NCBI GenBank assembly: GCA_963210315.1
Contig: OY723242.1
Span: 1,426,001-1,490,000 of the forward strand
Direction: 5' to 3'
DNA length: 64,000 nt
From: Rhynchopus euleeides
Lineage: Eukaryota > Euglenozoa > Diplonemea > Diplonemida > Diplonemidae
The translations under genes and the position numbers were made by a program. The notes below the pieces were generated by a model. The model was not told the origin of the DNA and ran no database searches. It saw only the letters and a program-made list of their open reading frames with translations. This document shows, piece after piece, positions 19,469 through 30,514 of this stretch (positions are counted from its first letter, which is position 1; every line of letters begins with the position of its first letter).

Positions 19469-22167
19469 ATGTCAGGAGAAGGAATGGAGGTGTTCCTGAA
19501 GGACAGGCTGTGTGGGGAGCAGCATGCGGTGCACATCGGGGAGGGCGACACCCCGGTTCATCTCAAGGCAAACGCACTCGACGTGGTGCTCGGGTCCCCT
19601 CCCGACGCGCTTCCCGAGGACGTGGAGCTCTCGGTGGATGGGGTGGTGCTCGACGACAGCACCCCTCTCTCCGGTGCCGCACCTGTCTCCCACGGGTGCT
19701 CCATCGACGTCGCCCTCACAGGTGCTCGCTTCGTGAAGGTGTTGCAGAAGCAAAGGCGTTTTTCTGACTTTGACGTGAAGACCATACCTGCCTGGGCACG
19801 GGGTCTGCGTGATGTGGCGCTTGCGATGGTGCGGTACGACGGCAATGCGTTGGAGCACCTCGATGAGTCATTCCGCAGTGACAAACACATCGTCACTGCA
19901 GCGGTGCGGAGCTTCCCTGGTGCACTTCAGCACGCTTCCGAAGACCTGCGTGGGGACGAGGACATAGTCCTGCAAGCTGCCAAGAGCCTTTCTGATGCCT
20001 TGATGCATGCATCACCTGCCCTGCTCAGCAACAAACCCTTCGTCCTCACTCTTGTGCAGCGCTGGGGTGATGCACTCAAGCATGTCGATGCAGCGCTGCA
20101 GGCAGACAGGGAGGTCGTCATGGCGGCTGTCCACAGCATCGACTTTAATGCACCCCAGTACGCCTGTGAGTCCCTCCGCAACGACAGGCAGGTGGTCATG
20201 GCGGCAGGTGCTGGCTTGAGGCACGCAAGTGCTGCACTGCGCAACGACAAGGAGGTGGTTCTACGTGCCATGCGGTTAGATTACGCGGTTGAGAGTTCCG
20301 AAGTCCTCTGTGACGACAGGGAGGTGATGCTGACTGCCGTGCGTCAGTGGGGAGGCAACTTCATGTACGCATCATCCGCACTGCTTCAGGATGCGGAGTT
20401 CCAACGCGAGGCTGTGCTGTGGCACGGTGGCGTGTTGCAGCACGTCCCCAAGGCGGAGGAGCCGTGCTCAGATGTGCCGCTTCGCCAAGACCGAGACCTT
20501 ATCCTTGCAGCAGTCGAGACCTACCCTCCTGTACTCGAACACGTCGACCCTTCCCTGCAGGGCGACAGGGAGGTGGTGCTCGCTGCGATGCACAGCAGAT
20601 CAGAGTGGGGTCATCACTACTGTGCACTGGGCTGTGCACCCTCACACCTGAAGAAGGACGAGGAGGTGGTGCTGGCAGGTGTCCGGCGTGACCCAGATGT
20701 GCTCGAAGAAGCAGACACCTCGCTTCGCACCAACAGAGACTTCGTGCTGCAGTGTGTCAAGCTGCAGGGATGTGCCTTGAGGTACGCCGACCCCTCTGTG
20801 TCCAGCGACAGGGAGGGGTGAACCTTTTGAACGGGCGCCTCCACGTGGCGAACCCCGGTAACGGTGAGGGTAGAGACCGGCGAAGATCCGTTCATTTTTC
20901 CGCTGCGTGCCCTATTTCAATACAGCGGGGGGCCCTTTTTCGCAGCTTTGAGCGTTATTGATGTTGTGGTGTTTGTGATTTCCCTTTTACCGTGGTGCAC
21001 GCAACAGCTGGCGCTCGTCGGCTCGCAGGTTACGAGGCAATTGCTAGTCACACTGCTTGAGAGGCCTCCGGGCATTCGTTTGCTAGTAGCTTAGCTACAC
21101 TTCTTCACTCCGTCTGAGGGGGCGGGTAGGGGGCTGCCATCAGCCCCCTGCCGTCCTGTGGTGTGTGCCCTTCTAGCTTCCATTTTTAAATCTAACACCG
21201 GTGTGTGTCCCGTGTGTCTTTTCCCTTCCCCACCCCCACACACGCATGCCGGACGGACGCTGGATAGCCTGCTCGACAGGCTAGCTCGGACCTGTGGCCG
21301 ACGGGCCGGGGTCGGACCTCGTTCGGTTCAAACCCAACTAATGTGTCCAGCGACAGGGAGGTGCAGCTTGCTGCGGTGGCACAGGACCCGTATGCCTTGA
21401 AGTACTGTGATGAGTCGATCCGCAGCAACAGAGATGTGGTCCTCACAACCATGCGGAAGAATGGATATGCTTTTCAGTATGCTTCAGACAACCTGCGCAA
21501 GGATCGTGAGGTCGTGCTTGCTGCTGTGAAGTCCTCAGAGTCTGCACTGCACTATGCTGGCGTGACGTTCCAGGAGGACGAGGAGGTGGTGATCGCAGCC
21601 ACACACACTGACGGGGGTGCTCTTCGCTACGCCGACCCTTCATTCGTCAGCAACAGAGACTTCATGCTTGCAGCCGTCCGCAAGTGCGGGTGCGCTCTTC
21701 GCCACGCCAGTGCTTCACTGTGCCGTGACAAGGAGCTTCAACTGGCGGCCGTGTTGCAGGACGGGAGGGCGCTGCAGTACGCTGACCCTTCACTGCGAAG
21801 CGACAGGTCGGTTGTGCTTCATGCAGCTCGTGCACACGGCGGTGCTCTGGAGTTCGCCGATCCTGTGTTCTGTGGTAACGAGGAGGTGGTCCTCGCAGCC
21901 GTGACGAGCTGCGGCAGTGCGCTGCGCTTCGCCGACCACACACTGTGGAACAAGCGTGAGGTGGTGCTGGCGGCTGTGCGCCAGGAGGGTTGTGCCCTGA
22001 AGTTCGCCCCCACAGCGCTGTGCTGCGACAAGGAGGTGGTGCTGGCGGCTGTGCGTGCCGACCCAGACGCCTTCATCTACGCTTCTGCCCCGCTGCGCCG
22101 CGACAGCGACGTTGTTGCTGTCGCCTTCCCTGATCTGCATCAGAACAAGAGACCCCGCTGCCTCTGA
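19469..22167 (+). pseudogene. DUF4116-repeat gene B, split by a retro-insertion
   Basis: The gene starts at ATG 19469 with the same ubiquitin-like domain as A and C (nearly identical at nucleotide level to about 19738). It has its own short linker (KQRRFSDFD) and then DUF4116 repeats. The frame closes at 20819-20821, a few codons inside a 525-bp insertion (20817-21341). Repeat coding resumes after the insertion and runs open to 22167. The upstream part could still make a protein of about 450 residues with roughly half the repeats; the downstream part has no start of its own in a gene-like context. The repeats are otherwise free of stops, so the insertion is recent. Confidence 0.85.
20817..21341. 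mobile_element. SINE-like insertion with 20-bp target duplication
   Basis: 525 bases are flanked by identical 20-base copies of TGTGTCCAGCGACAGGGAGG (20797-20816 and 21342-21361). Long duplications are typical of target-primed (LINE/SINE) insertion. Near the right end, GGTTCAAACCC matches a pol III B box, preceded by TAGCTCGGACCTG, a loose A-box resemblance. A hairpin GGGGGCTG-CCAT-CAGCCCCC lies near 21129-21148. There is no coding capacity. A truncated LINE tail is the alternative. Confidence 0.75.
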
Positions 22168-23625
22168 CCCTCTACGCAGACCACGGGACGCACAGGACCA
22201 GGCCACCTGCCTGCAGAGGTGGACCGCTGTCTGTCGCACACCCAGAACCCAGTGAACTTCGGCACAGTCTGCCTCCCGTTGAATCTGGCTGAGATTTCCA
22301 CAAGGGTCGGGCCAGGGACCTGAGGTATCGGCACAACGACACGTGACCATCTTGTATGATGATTTCGAACGATTTTTTTCTGACTAGTTACGAGCAGGGC
22401 GTTCGCTATCGCCCACCGCTCCCGTGTGGGGTGGGCGAAGTTTTATTTAAACCCTGTGCCTGGAATTTTGTCCAAAAAATATCACGTTTTCGCACAAGGC
22501 AAAAAATGGTCAAAAAAACCGAAAATCGGGTTTGTAGGGTATAGGTCCCCTGTCTGAAAATGCAAAATATGGCCCCGCAGGTGCCCCCAGAATGATCTAA
22601 AATTGGAAAATCGACATTTTCCACCTACGGGAAATCCCCCAAAATAGGGGGTCCCCAGCCACGATCCCCAAAAAAATGTCCCGCGCGCCTCTAAGGCACT
22701 CTGGATTTTTATTATGTCATCCAGATGTCACATCTGGGTCCAGGAACACCGGTTTTTGGCCTCAGGAAGTCGAAAAATATGTGTGGAAATTTTTATTCCT
22801 GACCAGGATTCCCTCAAAGGCCGATTTCCCCTGTTTACACATGGGGGATTTCAGGCAACGCCCGCTCGTGTGCTGAGTGTGGTATCCGCGACGTGGACGC
22901 GGTCGCCCTCTTCCTCCCAGAAGCCACTGATCTTCCTCATCCAACTTCACCTCCGGATGTACGCGGCAGGTGCTTGGGTTGTCCTGTCGCAGTGCAGCAG
23001 AAGTTCCTGTGCACTGCTGCCCAAGCCATTTCGGCTGCACGGAATATGCCACGCAGAGTAACCTGGTATCGCGTGACCAGCTCGTGAGGCTTGGTGCCCC
23101 GAATCGAATCGATAGGCTGCGAGGTGCATTGCCTCGGTCAGTTGATGTCCTTGCGTGTGCATTTTTGTGGACAACAGTCCCTTGGGTATCTGCAGCGCAG
23201 GTGCCTGCACTGGACCAGGACTCCTGATTTACCTCTGGCACTTGTTGATCGGAACGGATGCGGCGACATGCCACGGTGCGCATGGATAGCCATGCCGGCA
23301 CGAAAGTACGTTCACGACGGTTGATTACCATTGCTGCACTCTGTCAGAACCCAAAGGGTCTCAGCACACCTGAACGCCCACCAGGCCCCCCAGCAGGGGG
23401 TGAAACCAAAGGGTCCCCCTGGGGTTTCTTGACCCAAAAATTTCGAATTCGACATGTCCCCGGGATTTCCACTATGTCGCAGATTTCGACCATTGGGTCA
23501 AGAAAACCTAAAAATCTAGGGGGGAGGTGCTGAAGGATTGCACTGAAAATTTTATCTAACTCGGTCAAAATTCCAGGCACAGGGTTTTAGGGTTTTGGGA
23601 ATTCGGGAAATTTTTTTATCCGTCG
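22168..23625. other. 3' flank of gene B and unassigned sequence
   Basis: 22168-22350 is homologous to the 3' flank of gene C (28986-29215). Beyond it, 22395-22445 has a GCGTTCGCTATCG...GGTGGGCGAAGTTTTATTT word group also at 40230-40295 and 44055-44105. 22870-23080 has a short CxxC-bearing frame with no family match. 23423-23510 has inverted TTTCTTGACCCA/TGGGTCAAGAAA words. No gene is supported. Confidence 0.45.
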
Positions 23626-24290
23626 GTGTGCGCTCAACAAAAAGTAGCCCGGATCTGCCTTTTTGCAGTTGCTGGGCAGGGTGTTTCTCTTATTATAGCG
23701 AAAGGAGTACGATTTCGTCGGGGAGGCGTCCCTCGGGGGCGCTTCGCGCCCCCTCGAGAGGTACACATTGGCTACCTCTCCTTGAGAGGGCAGATCACTG
23801 CACTTCTGGCAAGGCTGTTAGTACCTCCGAAGACACTAATAGCCTTGCTTATGAGCGAAACGCGTGGATCGGCAGGGACCGCTGTGCCACACAGTTCGGC
23901 TGTCAGGGGGTCTGGGGGGCGGAGCCCCCCAGCCGCCGGAGGCCACGGTAGTGAACATCTGTTCATTGCGGATGGATAGATTCATGCAACTTGAAAGGAC
24001 TTGGGCACCAGACATACGCCACAGGGGGGTCTGGGCGGAGCAATACATCGTACTTTGGGGAAGGCAGTTGTGGTCTCCTTCTGACACTTCCTTCTTCGAG
24101 CATTCCCCATCCCCTGAGGCTCGTGATCCCGTGGGCTCTTTCACCACCCACCCCCCTTCGGGGGGTGGGGGCCGAGCCCAGAATTTTTTTATCCAACTTC
24201 GCCCCCTTGGGCGAAGTTGGGGCGAAGTAAATCCGAACATTTATTTATTTAGGCGAAGTTGGCCCAACTTCGCTCAGTAGCGAACGCCCT
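23626..24290. repeat. Dispersed repeat module (V fragment plus U)
   Basis: It starts GTGTGCGCTCAACAAAAAGTAG, passes through CGGGGGCGCTTCGCGCCCCC and the GGGGGGC hairpin motif copy b, and ends with AACTTCGCCC/GGGCGAAGTT stem-loops near 24195-24285. Copies of U lie at 40315-40910 and at 44140-44605 continued by 49333-49443. The segment CCCAGAATTTTTTTATCC (24178 on) is the uninterrupted version of the site hit by the YR retrotransposon at 44615. Confidence 0.82.
23905..23957 (-). repeat. GGGGGGC hairpin motif, copy b
   Basis: Minus-strand copy of the module described at 7805, inside a larger repeat. Copies g (40517) and h (44325) are at the equivalent position. Confidence 0.85.
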
Positions 24291-24839
24291 GGTTACGAGC
24301 GACGAAGCGTAGCGAAGTCGCGAAGTAACGAAGGAAATCGTACGACTGAAGCTTTGGATTAGCACCTCATGACACTTCACAGGGCCTCAACACAGCCTTG
24401 AGACAGCAAGTGTGCGCTCAACAAAAAGTAGTCCGGAACTGTTCTCCCACAGTTGCTGGACAGGGTGTCTATAATAAAGCGAAAGGAGTACGATTTTCGT
24501 GCCAGAATACAACACGTAGGCCTGCTGATGACAAGAGATATCACTGCACACATGCACGCCGTTCGCCCACACAAGGCTGTGCTCATACAGAGCACACCCG
24601 AATGCACCGTGTGGCCTCGCCTCACAGTTCCTGATAGCCTGCCTTTGCATGGACACCTGGCTGATGCATCGTCTGGGGGGAGGACACTCCTCCTGCAGGG
24701 GGCATTCGCTTTGAAGTGCAGAACAGTGAGCCGCCTCACAATATAAGCTGCAACCCTGACACACTTTGGCACAGAGCGGAGGCATCCACTGAATGATGAG
24801 ACGAACAACGTTGCCAAGCGACAACTGTGCATCTGAGAC
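24289..24839. repeat. Dispersed repeat modules V and W (first half)
   Basis: V (24289-24497) begins TTACGAGCGACGAAGCG and matches 39966-40174. W (from about 24535, GAGATATCACTGCACAC) matches 43089-43395 and continues after an inserted element at 25596. A minus-strand frame across both (about 24377-24832) is conserved between copies but carries no known domain. Confidence 0.75.
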
Positions 24840-25168
24840 CAGGGGTATTCCTAACTTTTCAGGGTCGGGGGAAAACTGGGTCGATGGGAGGAAAAAGGGG
24901 GGGAGCTGGGCAAAGACTGTCAAAAAGGGGGGTACATATTTTTTCGCGCGCTTCGCGCGAAACGTGCGCGCTCAGCTAGCAGCTCCATGGTGGCCCGTGT
25001 TTTCTTCGAGCCCATTGCATCTGCAACTTCCTTGGGGTGCAGGACCTCCCCATGATTGACGGGGTGGGCAGCATGACAGACGATGACGTAGCATCGACCC
25101 ACAGGGCTTGCACTTTTTGGGACTCCACTTGAAACAGCTGCGTGATGAACTCATGGGACAAACATAGG

Positions 25169-25227
25169 GCACAGGGGGGGTCTGGGGGGGCAGAGCCCCC
25201 CAGCCGCCGGAGGCCACGGTAGCGAAT
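25169..25227 (-). repeat. GGGGGGC hairpin motif, copy c
   Basis: Minus-strand copy with a slightly altered stem (GGGGGGGCAGAGCCCCCC on the plus strand), inside the non-autonomous hAT-like element. Confidence 0.75.
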
Positions 25228-25311
25228 TTATGGCGGGTGCAGATTCGTGAAATGGGCTGCATCCTGAGTGGTCAGACCCTACCCGATGTGACGATAAATT
25301 GTCGCGCAAAG

Positions 25312-25374
25312 ACACGCCACAGGGGGGTCTGGGGGGGAGCCCCCCAGCCGCCGGAGGCCACGGTAGTGAACATC
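25312..25374 (-). repeat. GGGGGGC hairpin motif, copy d
   Basis: Minus-strand copy. With its outer words (GATAAATTGTCGCGCAAAG, CACGCCACAGG) it matches copy j at 53169-53250, so a longer unit was shared between these loci. Confidence 0.8.
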
Positions 25375-25595
25375 TGTTTACAGGTTGACAGGATTCATGT
25401 CATGTCAAGCCCCTGACCAAAGTCGGTGGGTTGATGCGTTGACGGGTCGATGGGTTGACGGGGCGATCCCCTCAACCCATGAACCCATCGACCCACCGAC
25501 CCAGAAATTCGGTGGGTCGATGGGTCGATGGAAAAAGTGGGGGGGGGAAGCCGGTTTTTGGTGGGTCGATGAGTCGATAGTTAGGAATTGCCCTG

Positions 25596-25971
25596 ATCTG
25601 AGACACGGCAAGGTTGGGGGGGGGGGGGGGGGGAGTATGCACGCGCAGCTATGAAAAAGGCGGCGGGGGAGGGGGGGGGGGGGCTGCAAGGCTGCAAGGC
25701 TGCAAGAAGAAGGGGAGGAGGAAGAAGAAGACAAACGAGGGCGGCAGAAAAAAAACATCTCTGATCCTAACGAGGGGCGGCAGATTGCTAACCAAAACAG
25801 ATATCCGCCGCACAGGAACGCACAGCGCACCGGAGCGCGACAACTGAAAAACAACTCGCATGGCGTGATCCTGAACCCCCCTGGAACTGTCACAGAACCC
25901 CTACATGAGCACGCCATTGGTGTCCCTTTGTGTTGGCTGCGGCCTGTTCATTGAGACGACGGGTCTCGACG
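25596..25971. repeat. Dispersed repeat module W (second half)
   Basis: Matches 43390-43750, including a G tract, a poly-purine GAAGAAGA region and CATCTCTGATCCTAACGAGG. Both copies hold an ATG-started short frame (25905 and its counterpart at 43689) with CVGC and LFIETTGL, so a small zinc-binding-like N-terminus or captured exon may be conserved. The frames diverge afterwards. Confidence 0.65.
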
Positions 25972-26485
25972 ACATCCGCAACTGGGAGCCTCCAAAGACC
26001 ACCGCAGCCCTCAAAGAAGGGTAGCGGTGTGGCGGTGTGGGCAGACAGGGGAGTGCGGCTGCCTTCTGAGATGTTGCAATCATCCACAAGAGGGTTTGCG
26101 TATATGGCAGAGAGAGAACCAAAGCGCGACGCAGTTCATTGTGTTGTGTTACGGTTTCGGGTTCCCGAAGGTTTACCCTTCCCTCCCCCTCCTCTACACG
26201 GTGCCCGTGCTCAGGGCTGTGTCCAGGTGGTTGACCAGGCTCAACGGGCTATTGAGGTTGTTGCCCATTCACCCGCAAACCAATGAGGGTTGAGCGGGTT
26301 GGTGGGTTCACCTTCTCCTGCTCCTATTCCTTGGGGGTGGGTGCTTGAAGTCCAAAGAAATCGGGTTGAGGTGCTGAATGCAAACAAAGGCTTCCGAAAG
26401 GGTGCACAAAGAGAGATTGGAATTCTGCCAGAAAAGGGCCCGACGGTTGTTGGAATGCGAAGAGCCGACCTTCGGAAGTGCTGCG

Positions 26486-26801
26486 AAACAGCCTTGATTC
26501 GGGTCTCCACCTCACTTGAATAAGCTGTCTGAGTGCAGCACACATGCCCCAAGGCCGGGCCGGACCACGCACAGCCTTCATAGCGAGTGGCGATAGATGC
26601 CGCGACGTGCCCACTCCTCCCTCTCTCGCCGTGTGGACAACAGCCCCTGCCCATCACTCCCCTCGCTTGTGTGTTGTGCACACCACCCCACCCCACGCCC
26701 TACAAGGAGGGGTTGTGCTCTTGGGGTTGCAGTGGCTGCACCGCCCCGTGACTTCGCCACACACCGCACCACCACCACCAGACACACAGAGAAGACGAAG
26801 G
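26486..26801 (+). promoter_or_regulatory. Duplicated 5' flank of DUF4116 gene C
   Basis: The same sequence as 19114-19468 upstream of gene B, apart from small indels. Its conservation up to the ATG suggests it was copied with the gene and includes the promoter. No specific promoter element could be recognised. An upstream in-frame ATG at 26544 would add an alanine/serine-rich extension that is not conserved in gene A. Confidence 0.5.
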
Positions 26802-28985
26802 ATGTCAGGAGAAGGAATGGAGGTGTTCCTGAAGGACAGGCTGTGTGGGGAGCAGCATGCGGTGCACATCGGGGAGGGCGACACCCCGGTTCATCTCAAG
26901 GCAAACGCACTCGACGTGGTGCTCGGGTCCCCTCCCGACGCGCTTCCCGAGGACGTGGAGCTCTCGGTGGATGGGGTGGTGCTCGACGACAGCACCCCTC
27001 TGTCCGGTGCCGCACCTGTCTCCCACGGGTGCTCCATCGACGTCGCCCTCACGGGTGCTCGCTTCGTGAAGGTGTTGGAGGATCACTTCGTTGAGGCGTT
27101 GAGGAAGAACCGTCTGATCTGGAAGAGGGTTTGTCTTGATATGAAGACCATACCTGCCTGGGCACGGGGTCTGCGTGATGTGGCGCTTGCGATGGTGCAG
27201 TGTGACGGCATGACGTTGGAGCACCTCGATGAGTCATTCCGCAGTGACAAACACATCGTCACTGCAGCGGTGCGGAGCAACTGCGATGCATTTCAACATG
27301 CTTCCGAAGACCTGCGTGGGGACAAGGACGTAGTCCGGCAAGCTGCCAAGAGCCATTCTGATGCCTTGATGCATGCATCACCTGCACTGCTCAGCAACAA
27401 ACCCTTCGTCCTCACGCTTGTGCAGCGCTGGGGTTACGCACTCAAGCATGTCGATGCAGCGCTGCAGGCAGACAGGGAGGTCGTCATGGCGGCTGTCCAC
27501 AGCATCGACTTTAATGCACTCCAGTATGCCTGTGAGTCCCTCCGCAACGACAGGCAGGTGGTCATGGCGGCAGGTGCTGGCTTGAGGCACGCAAGTGCTG
27601 CACTGCGCAACGACAAGGAGGTGGTTCTACGTGCCATACGGTTAGATTACGAGGTTGAGAGCTCCGAAGTCCTCTGTGACGACAGGGAGGTGATGCTGAC
27701 TGCCGTGCGTCAGTGGGGAGGCAACTTCATGTACGCATCATCCGCACTGCTTCAGGATGCGGAGTTCCAACGCGAGGCTGTGCTGTGGCACGGTGGCGTG
27801 TTGCAGCACGTCCCCACCCCGGAGGAGCCGTGCTCAGATGTGCCTCTTCGCCAAGACCGAGACCTTATCCTTGCAGCAGTCGAGACCTACCCTCCTGTAC
27901 TCAAACACGTCGACCCTTCCCTGCAGGGTGACAGGGAGGTGGTGCTCGCTGCGATGCACAGCAGATCAGAGTGGGGTCATTCCTCTGCACTGGGCTGTGC
28001 ACCCTCACACCTGAAGAAGGACGAGGAGGTGGTGCTGGCAGGTGTCCGGCGTGACCCAGATGTGCTCCAAGAAGCAGACACCTCGCTTCGCACCAACAGA
28101 GACTTCGTGCTGCAGTGTGTCAAGCTGCAGGGATGTGCCTTCAAGTACGCCGACCGCTCTGTGTCCAGCGACAGGGAGGTGCAGCTTGCTGCGGTGGCAC
28201 AGCACCCGAGGGCCTTGGAGTCCTGTGATGAGTCTATCCGCAGCAACAGAGATGTGGTCCTCACAGCCATGCGGAAGAATGGTGATGCTTTTCAGTATGC
28301 TTCATCCAACCTGCGCAAGGATCGTGAGGTCGTGCTTGCTGCTGTGAAGTCCTCAGAGTCTGCACTGCACTATGCTGGCGTGACGTTCCAGAAGGACGAG
28401 GAGGTGGTACTCGCAGCCACACACACTGACGGGGATGCTCTTCGCTACGCCGACCCTTCCTTCCTCAGCAACCGGGACTTCATGCTTGCAGCCGTACGCA
28501 AGTGCGGGTGCGCTCTTCGCCACGCCAGTGCTTCACTGTGCCGTGACAAGGAGCTTCAACTGGCGGCCGTGTTGCAGGACGGGAGGGCGCTGCAGTACGC
28601 TGACCCTTCACTGCGAAGCGACAGGTCGGTTGTGCTTCAAGCGGCTCGTGCACACGGCGATGCTCTGCAGTTCGCCGATCCTGTGTTCTGTGGTGACGAG
28701 GAGGTGGTCCTCGCAGCCGTGACGAGTTGCGGCAGTGCGTTGCGCTTCGCCGACCACACACTGTGGAACAAGCGTGAGGTGGTGCTGGCGGCTGTGCGCC
28801 AGGAGGGACGTGCCCTGCAGTACGCCCCCACAGCGCTGTGCTGCGACAAGGAGGTGGTGCTGGCGGCTGTGCGTGCCGACCCAGACGCCTTCATCCACGC
28901 TTCTGCCCCGCTGCGCCGCGACAGCGACGTCGTTGCTGTTGACTTCCCTGACCTGCATCACAACAAGAGACCCCGCTGCCTCTGA
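26802..28985 (+). CDS. DUF4116-repeat protein C with ubiquitin-like N-terminus
   Basis: A 727-residue paralogue of A, uninterrupted. The N-terminal 90 residues are essentially the same as in A and B. The linker after residue 90 is longer and quite different in sequence (HFVEALRKNRLIWKRVCLD) before the shared MKTIPAWARGLRDVALAMV. The DUF4116 repeats then run to the end; many match A almost exactly, while others (around 27640-27960) match B instead, which suggests gene conversion among copies. The C-terminus is basic (HNKRPRCL). The start at 26802 is chosen because it aligns with the ATG of A and B. Its 3' flank has a small extra segment compared with B. Confidence 0.87.
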   Translation: MSGEGMEVFLKDRLCGEQHAVHIGEGDTPVHLKANALDVVLGSPPDALPEDVELSVDGVVLDDSTPLSGAAPVSHGCSIDVALTGARFVKVLEDHFVEALRKNRLIWKRVCLDMKTIPAWARGLRDVALAMVQCDGMTLEHLDESFRSDKHIVTAAVRSNCDAFQHASEDLRGDKDVVRQAAKSHSDALMHASPALLSNKPFVLTLVQRWGYALKHVDAALQADREVVMAAVHSIDFNALQYACESLRNDRQVVMAAGAGLRHASAALRNDKEVVLRAIRLDYEVESSEVLCDDREVMLTAVRQWGGNFMYASSALLQDAEFQREAVLWHGGVLQHVPTPEEPCSDVPLRQDRDLILAAVETYPPVLKHVDPSLQGDREVVLAAMHSRSEWGHSSALGCAPSHLKKDEEVVLAGVRRDPDVLQEADTSLRTNRDFVLQCVKLQGCAFKYADRSVSSDREVQLAAVAQHPRALESCDESIRSNRDVVLTAMRKNGDAFQYASSNLRKDREVVLAAVKSSESALHYAGVTFQKDEEVVLAATHTDGDALRYADPSFLSNRDFMLAAVRKCGCALRHASASLCRDKELQLAAVLQDGRALQYADPSLRSDRSVVLQAARAHGDALQFADPVFCGDEEVVLAAVTSCGSALRFADHTLWNKREVVLAAVRQEGRALQYAPTALCCDKEVVLAAVRADPDAFIHASAPLRRDSDVVAVDFPDLHHNKRPRCL

Positions 28986-29265
28986 CCCTCTACCCAGAGC
29001 ACGGGACGCACAGGATCAGGCCTGCAGAGGTGGACCGCTGTCGCACACCCTGATGGGAAACACAGTGGAATACATCTGGCGCACAAAAAAGACACCGAAC
29101 AGAACCCAGTGAACTTCGGCACAGGCTGCCTCCCGTTGAATCTGACTGAGATTTCCACAGGGGTGGTCGGGCCAGGGACCTGAGGCATCGGCACAACGAC
29201 ACGTGACTATCTTGTAAAGGGACCCCCCGTATAATTCCACCCCCAAATAATCCCGTTATTCCCAA
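28986..29265. other. 3' flank of gene C
   Basis: Homologous to the 3' flanks of genes A and B, with an extra roughly 55-base segment (29050-29104). Ends at the inverted terminus of the outer DNA element. Confidence 0.6.
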
Positions 29266-29297
29266 GGGGGCCCTCGCTACGAGTCACTGTGAGTCAA

Positions 29298-29936
29298 CCA
29301 CCTGTTGAGGGGGCCGATCGTATAGATACGGCCGAGCTTAAAAAAGTCCAGGAGGATGTTGTGTTGTGTAGTGTAGACAAATCGTCCCATGACTTTGGGG
29401 CGATCTGTAAACACTTTTACAGACATTGGCTACGGGAACAGCTCAGCGCAACAACAGGGACTTTCGAAACGGCAAAGGAAACGGAGAAGCAAATTCTCAA
29501 CCGCTTGCAGAGAGAGTGTGATGAACGCCAGCTGCAAATTGGAGATTGTTTCCCGTATTTGTATGGGTCTCTGAAGATCCATAAGCCGGTGGAAAAAGGC
29601 CCCACGTTGAGGGGAATTGCTGGTTTAAGTGGAGATAACAGAGATGAGACGGAAGGGGAGAAAATGGAGAGAAAAAAGAAACAGAAAGAGAGTAAGGTGA
29701 ATCAGCCAACTGTGGGTATTGCAACAGGCATACACACAGAATTGTCAGGGCTGCTAAAGATGGTCATCCGCACGTTGAGTGATGAGGATGAAACACATAG
29801 GAGGAAATGTGGTGTCAAACGGTTTTTTGTTGTGGAGAGTTACGATGAGGTGGCGAAGTACATGAAAATGAACTACGACACAGTAAAAAAAGCCACGCCA
29901 AAAATGGTGCCCCTGATTTACCCCTTTTTCACTACG
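29298..29936 (+). pseudogene. Reverse transcriptase, N-terminal region
   Basis: The frame carries early Penelope-type RT motifs: VDKSSHDFGAICKHFYRHWL (palm/finger region before the KIHK motif), then FPYLYGSLKIHKP, the hallmark (Y-x-x-KIHKP), then a G-rich segment and KRFFVVESYDEVAKYM. It stops being RT-like where the CACTACGCACAAACTACGC repeat begins (29930). There is no start codon upstream in the frame because the element begins at 29297. Confidence 0.75.
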
Positions 29937-30514
29937 CACAAACTACGCAATCTGGGGGGGGGGTCTCGCTTTTTGGTCCCCCCCCAGTTTTTTTTGGTCC
30001 CCCTTTCTGTGTGGCTACTGAGACAGGACTGGAGGCACTGCGCTGACCGAGCAAAAAATTATTGCCAGAACTCACTATACATAGACTGGCGTACCGCCCC
30101 AAGAGGGGGTGTGACAAAAAATATTTTTTTTCCCTTTGTGTTTTCGAGGTCCGCAAGGTCCCAAAAATCACTTTTTGGGCACATTTTTCAGAGGTCGCCA
30201 GAGGTCGCCACCCGGGAAATGCCATTTTTGGGGTTAAAAAACGGTTTTTCACCTTGCCCTCGTGAACTAGGTGGGGAAGGTGACGGTCAGACGCAAAATA
30301 AATGGAGGACCCCAAAGGAGGGTCCGCATCAGGCGGAAATCAGCAGAACCTCGCTCCAGACCACATTCTGGGCCAGGACAGGGTCGGGAAGAGCATAAAA
30401 CACCAGAAAACCGGTCCAGGAGGTCTCTCTGGGGCTCAAATACCCTGAAAAGGGGTCTGAACAGGTGGCGACCGAAGGGCGACCAATGGTGCCCACGGAG
30501 TTCCTCATCCCAAA

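Larger units (their letters stand above)
24840..25595. mobile_element. Non-autonomous hAT-like element with preserved empty site
   Basis: 756 bases begin CAGGGGTATTCCTAACT and end AGTTAGGAATTGCCCTG, imperfect inverted ends with a CAGGG terminus. It is flanked by ATCTGAGAC twice (24831-24839 and 25596-25604). The paralogous repeat at about 43390 reads GTGCATCTGAGACACGG with one copy and no insert, so it is the empty site. The duplication is 8-9 bases, compatible with hAT. The interior has no transposase. It holds two GGGGGGC hairpin motifs and inverted GGGTCGATGGGT words near the right end. Confidence 0.85.

Noticed and set aside
21282-21335. A true tRNA gene in the insertion
   Set aside because: Only a B-box and a weak A-box-like word; no cloverleaf could be drawn.
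22762-23331. 189-codon minus-strand frame
   Set aside because: No recognisable domain and a comparable plus-strand frame; left unassigned.
16812-28985. Giant-virus origin of the DUF4116 genes
   Set aside because: DUF4116 repeats occur in both large DNA viruses and protists; no viral core genes, capsid or viral flanks are seen here, and local tandem duplication explains the cluster.
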